Shown here: in pieces, positions 54,274 through 64,000 of the stretch
How positions within the stretch are numbered: the first letter of the stretch is position 1
Layout: every line of letters begins with the position of its first letter
Source: Cyclina sinensis
Taxonomy: Eukaryota; Mollusca; Bivalvia; Venerida; Veneridae
Assembly: GCA_012932295.1 (NCBI GenBank)
Contig: JAAONU010000004.1
Location: forward strand, 8,007,030 to 8,071,029
Direction: 5' to 3'
Length of the DNA: 64,000 nucleotides
Position numbers and translations under genes: made by a program
The notes under the pieces: generated by a model
The model's database searches: none
What the model was told of the DNA's origin: nothing
What the model saw: the letters and a program-made list of their open reading frames with translations, nothing else

Positions 54274-55750
54274 AGCTCACCTGTCACGTAGTGACAGAGT
54301 GAGCTTTTCTGATCACCTTTTGTCCGTCGTCCGTCCGTCCGTTAACAATTGGTTTGTAAACATTCTAGTGGTCACATTTCTGCCTCAATTGTCATGAAAC
54401 TTGGTCAATATGTTTGTCTCATTAATATCTCGGACAAGTTCAAACATGGGTTATCAGGGTTTGAAAACTAGGTCACAGAGCCCAAATATAGAAAAACCTT
54501 GTTAACACTCTAGAGGCTACTTTTTCAGTCCAAATATCCTGGAAATTTGTCAGAAATGTTCTAATGATGATTTCTAGCTCAAGTTCAAATATGGGTCATC
54601 TGGGTTCAAAAACTAGGTCACGGAGCCCAAAAATAGAAAAATCTTGTTAACACTCTAGAGGCTACTTTTTCAGTCCAAATATCCTGGAAATTTGTCAGAA
54701 ATGTTCTAATGATGATTTCTAGCTCAAGTTCAAATATGGGTCATCTGGGTTCAAAAACTAGGTCACGGAGCCCAAAAATAGAAAAATATTGTTAACACTC
54801 TAGAGGCTACATTTTCAGCCCAAATAATCTTGAAATTTGTCAGAAAGGTTGCTTCTATGATTTCTAGCACAAGTTCAAATATGGGTCATTTGGAAATTTG
54901 TCAGAAAAATTGCCTTGAGGATTTCTAGATCAAGTTTGAGTATGGGTCATCTGGGGTCACAAACTAGGTCACAGAGTCCAAATATGGAAAAACCTTGTTA
55001 ATATTCTAAAGGTAGCATTTTCAGTCCAAATAACCTGGAAATTTGTCAGAAAGATTCTATGGATGATTTCTAGCTCAGTTTTGAATATAGGTTCTCTGGG
55101 GTCAAAAACTAGGTCACAGAGCCCGAAAGTAGAAAAACCTTGTAAAAGCTCTAGAGGTTACATTTTAAGTCCAAATGTCCTTGAAATTTGTCAGAAAGGT
55201 TGTTTCAATGATTTCTAGCTCAAATTTGGATATGGGTCATCTGGGATCAAAAACTAGGTCAGATGGTATAAATATGTAAAAAACTTTTTAACACTTCAGA
55301 GGTTACATTTTCAGTCCAAATATCCTAGAAGTTTGTCAGACAGGTTTTTTTTTGATGATTTCTAGCTCAAGTTGGAGTATGGGTCATCTTGGGTCAAAAA
55401 CTAGGTCACAGAGCCCAAATATGGAAAAACTTTGTAAACACTCTAGAGGCTACATTTTAAGTCCAAATGTCCTGGAAATCTGTCAGATAGGTTGTTTTGA
55501 TGATTTGTAGCTCAAGTTTGGATATGGGTTATCTGGGGTCAAAAACTAGGTCACAGAGCCTAAATATCGAGAAACCTTGTTAACACTCTAGATGCTACTT
55601 TTTCAGTCCAAATATCCAGGAAATTTGTCAAAGAGATTGTTTCAATAATTACTAGGTCAAGTTCGAATATGGGTCATCTGAGGTCCATAGCAACTTTGTT
55701 AAAAGCAGTCATACTCAGGTGAGCGATACAGGGCCATCATGGCCCTCTTG
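54274..55750. mobile_element. AGCTCACCTG-ended element with 145-bp internal modules
   Basis: Starts AGCTCACCTGTCACGTAGTG with GTCCGTCCGTCC near the end, and finishes CTCAGGTGAGCGATACAGGG then CCATCATGGCCCTCTTG. The interior is about eight tandem modules of ~145 bp, each with CTCTAGAGGCTAC, GGAAATTTGTCAGA, GATTTCTAGCTCAAG and AAAACTAGGTCACAGAGCCC. The first two modules are almost identical. Intergenic, 3' of the integrin gene. Confidence 0.75.
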
Positions 55751-56251
55751 TTAGTTATCGCCCTTTATTAATTTTCATACCTTATTTTTTGTCCGAAAGT
55801 TAAAGACTGTAGAGGTATCAACAAGAACTATATCTCTCTATTGCATATTTTGGAGTTATTGCCCTTTGTAAATTTTCATACTTATTTTTTTGTCCAGACC
55901 GATAACTTGTACACTCTGTGATAACTTTTGGGCCTATTAATTAAGGTATAGTTATTTTTCAAATTGATTTGTGTACGTAATTTTCTAACAGTAAACACAT
56001 TGTATATAAAGGGAATAATTTGTGTCTAAAACAAATGTGTATTTACAATGCAATATGTCATTGTATGAACTAATTTAAATAATAATGGTGACTGAAGCTT
56101 AAAAAGTGATGCCTACTATTTCTGTACCCATCATTAAATTAAATTCCATTCAGATTACTATCAGCACAATAAACTACATTTCTTTGTTTTCCTCTACCAA
56201 GTTCTAGATCCTATGAATGAGAGCATTTTGGGGAGCATAACTGGTTGTTTT

Positions 56252-57480
56252 AGTTCACCTGAGACAAAGGCTTGGGGTGAGCTATTATGATCACTTTCCA
56301 TTTGGCATCCATCATACACCATTTCCTTTCCATTTCGTCTCCTCTGAAACCACAGGTCTAAAGCAGGAGGTATGTTTCTTGCATGAAGCTCTACCAAAGT
56401 CATTCAAACAATTCTATCAAAACAGTTCTCTGGTTGCTATGGCAACAAGAATGTAAAACTTTGAAATTGTTCAGAAACAGGTCACTGTTTTGTGATTATC
56501 GTGTCCATCTTGCCATGTCTGTTGTCAACTTTTGCTTTTAACAACATCTCCTAATTCAATTTGTCAAAGCTAATGATACCTGGCTGGGATGTTTCTTGCA
56601 TAAAGCTCTACCAAAATACTTAAAAGAATTTCATTCCATTTATAACTCTGGTTGCTATGGCAACAGGAATGAAATTAATCTTGACTTAAACCACAAGGTC
56701 CACAGTTATGAACTTAGTTTTGTAGTATTGCCTAATGGACCTGATTGTTTAAACTTTGCACCTGGGGTCAATCACAAGACAGAGGCTTTTGAAATTTGGT
56801 GAATTACATTATCTTGTGACTATCACATTTGTTCAATTATGTCCATAGGGTCAGTTCTGGCCCTGCCCTAATGATCCCATGTTTTTATAAAGATATAAAG
56901 GGAAATTTACAGAACACAAGGCCAAAGACATCAAGTGGACCTCAACCAAGATTGTTCATAGTTTGTCCCTGGTGTCATTTTTGGCTCTATCCAAAAGCGG
57001 TGTTTCACATTGACTTACATAGACAAACTCTCTACAAATCTTCTTGTCTGAAACCAGAAGGCTGAGACTTCTGAAAGTGGGTGTGTAGATAATGTATCTA
57101 GCAAATCTCTATCAAAGTTGCTTAAATTTCCCTGGGGTCAGAAATGGCCCTACCCCACGGGGTGACATGTTTTACATAAAAATATAGAGGAAAATCTTTT
57201 AAGTTCTTATATGTAACTATAAGGCACAGAGTTAAGAAATTTGGTATGAAAACATGATCTAGTAGACCTTTAGCGATTAATGTCCAGACTTATCCACCCC
57301 ACATCCCTGGTGGTCATATGTTTGAATACAATATGTTTTAATCTAATAATAATAATAATAATCAATGATTTTTAACGTAACTTGTCCGAAACCTCTGAAA
57401 TTTTGATTACAGCATTGTCTTGTCTTTTGTTATTTTGAATATTGCAACAGTTACACTCGGGTCATCATAATGGTCTCTAG
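56252..57480. mobile_element. Decayed AGCTCACCTG-type element
   Basis: Starts TAGTTCACCTGAGACAAAGG with GGGTGAGCTATTATGATCAC, like 23498. It ends in a worn CGGGTCATCATAATGGTCTC. It contains TCTCCTC modules (56338, 56545) as in the 23498 copy. The right boundary is approximate. Confidence 0.45.
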
Positions 57481-57499
57481 ATATTCTGGCGGTTCTGGT

Positions 57500-58535
57500 A
57501 AGTGTTCCCAGGGCCTCAATTAAGGCCCTGGTGTCCCATGTTAACTGTAGTGTTTTTTTTTTCTGTGAAAAGAAAACACCAACTCAGTTTTGTTTTTCAT
57601 TAAGAAAATAAACATATAAATTACTGTGTAAAATGTTTATTTGAAATAGGTTGTATTTATATTCTTTCTGAGTTGTTAGGGATTTGTTTTATTCTAAATA
57701 TATAGGGAGTTCTGAATTTTTTAAATAAAACTGTTTATTAAAATCATACATATTAACATTGCAGAGATTTGGGCATGCGGAAACAACTTTTCAAATTTAT
57801 GGTTGTGACGCTCCTTACATTTCCCAACGCATGACGCATACAGCTCCTTCTAATGGCAAAGTCCAGCTTGACGTATCGGACTCTTTTCATCATGCCATAT
57901 TAAGCTTCTTAGATTCTAAATTGAGCTTCTTAAATTCTAAATTGAGCTTCTTAATTTCTAAATTGACAATTATAGAGGTGTACTGTTTGGTTCAGTGTTT
58001 GCATACTAACAATCTTTCAAATTATAGAATACCACACTCATACATACATACCCTCTATATTTTCTCTTTGTGTTTTCAGACTGGACCTTTTGTTACAAAC
58101 GTCTTGTCAACATGTGGTCATGCACAAGAATCGTTTTCCTTATAATATTGCACCAAATTCAAATTAACGACAACTGGTCTGTTTCATTCAAGCCATAGGT
58201 AATTACCCTGCTGAGTTATTGAAAACTAGTAAATTTCGCTTTAGTTAACAAATGTTCCAAGTTTCAACTCGATGCTTTACAAACGACAAAACAACAAAAC
58301 GTTACAGTTACGAATTACTAAGGTGCCAGATGTAGATTATTTTACGTCTGCACTAGCTGACAGACGGACGGCTACAAATTGTTCCTGAAATTTATTGCGG
58401 GTGTGTAGTATACTAGCGTATGGTCCCAATTTTTATCAGTGCATAAATTAATACTACGATGAATAAATTTTTATTCATATGCGTACTCTTTGCAAACCTT
58501 CCTACCTATATGTCTACGTTTATTTATCGTCAGTA
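57500..58535. other. Intergenic sequence with GGCCTnAATTAAGGCC palindrome
   Basis: It contains the palindrome CAGGGCCTCAATTAAGGCCC (57510-57529) and a 24-bp tandem repeat with GAGCTTCTTAAATTCTAAAT (about 57900-57965). The open frame at 57759-58145 is not recognised. Confidence 0.4.
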
Positions 58536-59516
58536 CTAGGGCTATAGCGGTACGTACATGGTATACCGCAATACAAGGTCTGGCCCCTACATGTATCGCC
58601 ATTTAACCTTGACCTTCATATTTGAATGAGAATCAAAAACTACAAGAACAAACACTTAACCTTTTTAAACAAAGCAGTAATTAGGAAAACCTGCTTCAAA
58701 CACACCGCGATTCCATCCTTTAATAACGTTACTATATATAGTAAGTATTCCATCGTCTGCTTTTAGCACAAATAATTTACAATAGTCTCTGTTTATAAGA
58801 TAATTTTAAGATAAACTATGTCATGCAATAACATGAAAAATGAATTAAAAAGAGTTTTGTCGCAGTGCTCCTAACGCACTTTTATGAACCCGTTTGTACT
58901 TTAACTTTTAGGTATGCTACTAATAGGGTTCCTAACCTAACTTCTCATCCATGCTTTCCTGCATTTTGGCGGGAACATTGGCATCTTAAACTGAAAATTG
59001 TGAACATTAAAAGGTGTGAATTAAAAGATATAAAGTTGAACGGATTTCGTTTTTAACTTTAGTGTAGAAAGAAGTCTCTTGCAAAAATATTAGAGGTTTC
59101 TTCGCTACAACTTTCACCATTCTTCCTTTAAAACTGTATTCGCAGATATTTAGACGTATTAGATATTACTTTCGCGATGCACGTGCAATTCCGGCCAATT
59201 GTCTACTATCTATCTGCCGAGAAAACATACACGATGATTGAAGAAAAAGCTAGTTTGACCAGTGAAAGACAAGAAAACGAACAGGATTAGGAAAATGAAA
59301 ATAAAACAGTCAAGCCGTTGTGATTATCACTTTTTATTCACAAAATACCGTTCACTTATGACAGAATAACAACAAAACAACGAAATTGGTATTCCAGGGC
59401 CTTACAATTAAGGCCCTGTGTATGCATATAATACATTTCACATAATATTTGTACCGGTAGGTATAAATATCAAGACCTCCGTATCACGGTACATATCGTA
59501 TCCGTACTATCGGCAG
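58536..59516. mobile_element. Possible hAT-like element with imperfect TIRs
   Basis: GGGCTATAGCGGTACGTACA then TGGTATACCGCAATACAAGG at the left matches, with gaps, the complement of CTCCGTATCACGGTACATAT then CGTATCCGTACTATCGGC at the right. No ORF. The boundaries are approximate. Confidence 0.35.
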
Positions 59517-59565
59517 TGACCCCCGTGATGCGCAGTCCTACCTGTTGCCCCCAAAGAGGGGCTCG

Positions 59566-62500
59566 GTATATTTTGCAGGCGGCCTTTGCAGGCAATATAA
59601 ACAAAGAAGGATTTTGCAGGTAATATACACAAAGAAGGATATTTGATTTTGCAGGCAATATAGATTGTATAGGAGGGTAGGAAAATGTATTAAATTTATA
59701 TAATGTGGTGTGAATAGGTATTAACAGGCTGTTTGTGTATTACAAAAACAATAAAATTATAATATATCACTTTTTGATACATGAAAAAGATAAGTATGGA
59801 ATAAATCACTAATATTTTGTTGAAATATGGAGATTACGTGTAAATAAGTGTATCAAAATTAAAAGGGACTGCTGCAAACAATTTAAAGCTCACTGACTGA
59901 TTTTGTCAATTTCTTACTTGTTTGCCCAAATTACAGAGAACTTAGAACAAAATACTTTAAACCATATTTTTGTCATTGGCCGAATATAAATAAATTCGAA
60001 ACGCTTATGTCGTCGAAATCTAACAAAACTGTTATCAATGTAGCAAAATTCATATACTTTGCAACTAAGAAAAGAAATGCATAAAGATTTATATTTGGTA
60101 TACCTCATCATTGTTATAATAATAATACATTCCACTAAACTGTTATATTTTGAAGATTGAAATTGACTCTTCTGTTAACCACATGTGCGTGTATATTTGT
60201 GTGTGTTCTTTTTTTCACGTTATTTTTCTGTTTATTGTATTCTAGCTATAAACATTGTATTATGTTTTATGCTGAAATAAACTGAAACTGAAACTGAATT
60301 TGTACATCAGAGCAGGGCCTTAATTGAGGTAAAAGGTGCTGCAAACACTGTTGTAATTAACGGAATTGAATCACATTGCAAACAAAATAATCAGGAATAA
60401 GTATTACATTTGTTTCAAAGATTTGATCTAAAACTTTTATTGTTACAAAGTATTTGTCTAATTATTATATATAGAAGTATGTAGAAAAGATTTTTAATCG
60501 TGCTTCTCTGAATTGAATATTGTGACAGGGATAAAAGGAGCTCCATAAATTAGTGATAAGGACAGTTAAATGTCTGTATAAAAGTAGAAATCGAGTTTAA
60601 TCATCCATTTATTTAAAAGCTTATCTATGTTGCAATTATTTCTGCACAGTGAGGGACATTCTTGATAACAAATTATCTCCCTTACTCTGATAACATCAAA
60701 GGTTGTAGCCTAATTTATTAGGCTTAGAGTGTTGAACCCATATACTGATCTGATATTTTTTAGTTGTTCAACCTTTAAGGCGAACAACAATAAAATATCA
60801 GATTGTAAAATGGGTTCACCTTCGGAGGCGAAATATTGAGACTACAAAGGTAGACCAAATAGCTGGAATCCTCTGACTTTATCCTTTTTTCATCTTGTGA
60901 TCATCTTGACTTTTAGTTGTGAAAATTGTCATTTATATATTAAATAAAAAGCAAAGATAATGGTGTTAACAAAACATTGTTAAATTTTATGTGTAATCTG
61001 ACTACCACTGTTGCAAATAATTAAGCTTAATTATCACCATACCAAAAGAAAAAATAGCGATAAAAGCAGATGAATCCAAATGGAAGGACCGATGTAATAT
61101 CAGAGAGTATTCAGAGTAGATAATCCAGTAATGTCCGCAATTCTAAGTTTATACAATTTTATTGTACCCAGGGTCTTTCAAATAGCGCTTTTTGAAAGAC
61201 CCTGTTGTACCCAAGTGTTCTATCATTCACTTCTGTCCATACAGCTTGGGATAATATTTCACAAACGTCAAAATCACTGTTTATTGGTCTAATCTTTTTA
61301 TCCCTAATAAGGTCATTGATGAACCTTAGGGGTAGCTAAGTGTGAACAAATGTAAATGGAAATAAGTTTTTTATTTAGGATATTCTATAGATCCAAATAG
61401 CTTTACAAACTAAAGAAATATAAAGCTATAAAAAAGATAATCTTTGAATAAAAAAGTAAACATTTTAAAGACACATTGACACAATTCTATAATAAATCTA
61501 GAAATAAAGATTATAGAAAATTAAAAAAAAGAGCTCTGACCCTATAAAATATTGTAAAATATTAGAAGAAAACAATAATGAAAAAGTAGAATGTGATATA
61601 ACTAATTTATATACTTCTTTTAGTGTTTTATTTTCTAATCCCCTAAAATCTGATATGGTTATGATTTATCATGCAATACAGGCGCAAGTAAAGAGATAAG
61701 TGTTTGTGATGTCATCTTGAAGACATCATGAACTTTATCGAATAGGTTACAACATTATAAGTAACATTGCTACACCTTACTGAAAAAACTTATCTTATGA
61801 TTTAATCTTTGATACAAAAGCTTTAAGAAGTCATCTACTAAACAATTACTAAACAATTTTGAAAACAAAACAAAAAATGACAGAACTTCCATTGACAAAT
61901 AAGGCTCTCTCGATATTTCGGTGTAGAAGAGGCCTGTGAGTTACTAATACATGTAGAACAATATTGTATCTTTAGTATGCCAGCATGCACAGCTTATATA
62001 GTTCAATGTGATAAATGGTTATGCTGGTATCATAATTAGTTTTGTGTAAATACACCATCAGATGTTTCAAGACTAGATGAATATTTTAGATGTAGATTTT
62101 GTTAAAGATTTTTCCATACATGTTTAACAGACTGTCAACTTCAATTTAATGTCAGGTACGTACCAAGTGTAATGATTATTGCTGATTAATTTTATCCAGT
62201 TTTGTTGTCTAGAACTTTTTACTTGTTTTTATGCATTTACAAAAGGTGTGAATCATAGGTGCCTAGTATCACAATTAAATAGATAAAAGTGGAATTTAAT
62301 ACATTTTAACTGAAATTCAAGGAAAATACAACTTAATTCTTCAATCCTTTTAGTCTTATTGTTTTTCAGTCTTATTTACCATTATCATAATAATATTGTA
62401 ACTGTATCTGGTAGAATATTTTTCCTTATTTTGCAGTTAAGATGTATTTCAAAATGAAATACACTTTTACGATTAAATTTATCGAATTATATATACTGTT

Positions 62501-62793
62501 ATGTATGTCTTTAAAACTACGAAAAAAGGTATTATGACATTTATGGCATTCAGTATTTAGGAATTATATCAGTTGAATGTCTAAAAACAGCCCACAAACA
62601 TCCTTTATAAAACTTCATTTGTTGTAACACCAACAGGCTTTTAAGTAACCATTCACGCCTCATGGTTTAACACCTTTTCCTACTCTCCTGCACAATGTAT
62701 ATTGCCTGCAAAATCAAATATCCTTCTTTGTATATATTGCCTGCAAAATCCTTCTTTATTTATATTGCCTGCAAAGGCCGCCTGCAAAATATA
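59566..62793. mobile_element. 3.2-kb element with ~170-bp inverted ends
   Basis: The left arm (59566-59740) and right arm (about 62620-62793) are inverted copies: TATATTTTGCAGGCGGCCTT, then TGCAGGCAATATAAACAAAG, each facing its complement, with an internal 2.5-fold repeat of GCAGGCAATATA. The interior shows hairpins (60750-60805, 61165-61205) and no convincing ORF. Confidence 0.65.
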
Positions 62794-63263
62794 CTAACCA
62801 CGTAAAGAGGTTGTTGGTGATAATGTAACATACAGAAAGCATCCCGTTCCATAGACACTCCTGGATCTTTTACATGCTCAATATTTAGTGCCAATACATT
62901 AGACATTGACTTAACATCTCCTTCGAAAGATAACAAGTAAAGCTGGTGGAGGAATTGGGGATTAACCCCTGCTGAAAAGGAATTCTTGGACTCTCGAATG
63001 TTAGACACGTGTAGAATGGATATTTGCAACCTCTAGCTTACTCAGTTAAAGACCTGCAGTAATAATGCTACTGTATTTGCTTCAGTCACAGATAAGATCG
63101 ACTAACTTGTTTAAAGCACTCTATGTTGGCCTTTAACTTTAAAAAAATCATTTTTAGGCGAAAATATTGACAGTCAACCTAAACAGAGGCGTACATGATT
63201 CGCCAGTGTAAAGATCCGCATATAAGACCCTACGTCTTTCGTCAAACGAAACATAGCAAATAC
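62794..63263. other. Sequence upstream of the MSL1-like gene
   Basis: An 89-codon - strand frame (62760-63029) has no recognisable domain. Nothing else is supported before the promoter motifs at 63264. Confidence 0.4.
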
Positions 63264-63315
63264 CACTTCCGGTGATCTCATTTGCATATTTTTGTCATGG
63301 AATGCCGAATGGCGG
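63264..63315 (+). promoter_or_regulatory. TATA-less promoter motifs of the MSL1-like gene
   Basis: Within 110 bp upstream of the ATG lie an ETS/GABP-type site CACTTCCGGTG (63264-63274), an octamer ATTTGCAT (63280-63287) and a YY1-like AATGGCGG (63308-63315). ETS and YY1 sites near the start are typical of TATA-less housekeeping promoters. Function is inferred from motif matches only. Confidence 0.4.
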
Positions 63316-63373
63316 ATTTGAATTTTTGAAAACAATTAAGAATTAAGCAGTGTTTTCTTTTAATAATTTATAT

Positions 63374-63772
63374 ATGACGGAAAGGTCAGTTTATAAAAAT
63401 ATGCTTTTCAATTCAAAGACACGATCGTACGTCCCACAACGACGTAGAATTACCAAAAGTGCAGCGACAGTGGACGGAGAGTATGACCCAGATTTAGCGC
63501 TAGCGATTCAAGAAAGTTTGAAACAAGCTGAAATCGACGCGTTGAAAGCCAAAGAAAAACAAAATGATACATTGTCTGAAATTGAAAATAGTATTGGCAA
63601 GGAAAATCGGACGCGGAAAACGTCAAATTCGTCCACTACAGTTGAGTTCTCGGCCGAAACGAAACAACTGAAAGATCTGGTCTGTGTTCATATGGATTTA
63701 ATCCAGCAACAACAAGATGTCATTACTCAAAAAGATAAAACTATAAAAAGTTTAAAGGCAGAAAATAGTGCG
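63374..63772 (+). CDS. MSL1: MSL1-like protein, first coding exon (5' part of gene, continues past window)
   Basis: Starting at the ATG at 63374 (MTERSVYKNM), 133 codons run in frame to a GTAAGA donor at 63773. The open frame reaches back to a GTG at 63350, but an ATG start is expected in an animal. Residues about 37-52 (DPDLALAIQESLKQAE) match the ubiquitin-interacting motif pattern LxxAxxxS. The last 40 residues form a coiled coil, LKDLVCVHMDLIQQQQ then QKDKTIKSLKAEN, which resembles the MSL1 coiled coil (LKQILLLQLDLIEQQQ ... LKSE). MSL1 scaffolds the MSL histone H4K16 acetyltransferase complex in the nucleus. The MTxRS start also resembles vertebrate MSL1. Identity rests on this short region; another UIM/coiled-coil nuclear protein is possible. 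Confidence 0.62.
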
Positions 63773-64000
63773 GTAAGATTTCTTTTCTTCTTAACTTGAT
63801 TTTGGTAATCATTATTTTCTGTTCAGACGTCACACTTGAGTTATCTGCCTTACCAACCATGATACTGATCACGTGAGAGTCATATGACCAAAATATTGTT
63901 ATCGATCGGCTTGTGTCTGCTTTTTGTTCAAGTTTTGACCAGTATCCTGCATTACTAATGTTAAATGTGTAAATATGACTGAAGTTTTAGTACCTAGAAA
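63773..64000 (+). other. First intron of the MSL1-like gene (partial)
   Basis: It begins with donor GTAAGATTTC directly after codon AGT GCG. No acceptor or further exon is seen before the window ends. It contains TCACGTGA (63869-63876), a perfect E-box palindrome. Confidence 0.5.

Noticed and set aside
63350..63373. Upstream start at 63350 for the MSL1-like gene
   Set aside because: That codon is GTG; the first ATG in frame is at 63374 and gives an MSL1-like N terminus.

Overview
The window is animal nuclear DNA: AT-rich, with introns bounded by GT/AG and about a dozen families of short inverted-repeat transposons and minisatellites. Several repeat types (the fold-back element at 51358-51583, elements with AGCTCACCTG ends, elements with ATACCCCCGC ends) look like those common in bivalve mollusc genomes. 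A heterodont/venerid-type clam is my best guess; this is inference, not proof.

Two protein-coding genes are supported, both on the + strand. The main one is an integrin alpha subunit. Its exons run from 13216 to a TAG stop at 50221. I placed 25 constant exons plus two exons (15104-15186 and 18483-18547) that look mutually exclusive. Using the first of these, the exons join in one frame to 2805 nt, or 934 residues plus stop. They cover most of the beta-propeller (blades 3-7 and the end of blade 2), the thigh/calf domains, a furin-type cleavage segment, one membrane helix and a GFFRR cytoplasmic tail. There is no I domain, and residues such as CRS, GSWYWQG and the PCRS-to-GSCQ spacing put it in the RGD-binding / alphaPS2-alphaV-alpha5-alpha8 class. 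The signal peptide and first propeller blades were not found and are either upstream of the window or unrecognised. The second gene starts near the right edge (ATG at 63374). Its first coding exon has a ubiquitin-interacting-motif-like segment and an MSL1-like coiled coil, and it runs out of the window.

Layout. 1-13215: no proven exon, but G-rich tracts and a series of minisatellites (4080-4470, 5200-6045, 7690-9620, 10320-10950, 11700-12020), one of which is split by a hAT-type MITE with a perfect 8-bp target duplication. 13216-50221: the integrin gene. Its introns hold most of the mobile DNA: a TTAA-flanked 1.9-kb element inside a 93-bp higher-order minisatellite, a 1.6-kb inverted-repeat element carrying a HIRAN-like ORF on the - strand, two copies of a 440-bp TTAA MITE with a tRNA-like segment, an APE-endonuclease fragment, a LINE tail, a SINE and a tRNA-Lys-like gene. 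50222-63260: intergenic, mostly repeats, including a 1.5-kb element built of 145-bp modules, a fold-back MITE and a 3.2-kb element with about 170-bp inverted ends. 63260-64000: promoter-like motifs and the start of the MSL1-like gene.

The integrin would be a cell-surface receptor and the MSL1-like protein a nuclear chromatin scaffold; nothing suggests that they act together. The most interesting items are the mutually exclusive integrin exons in the ligand-binding head and the HIRAN-like ORF carried by a TIR element.
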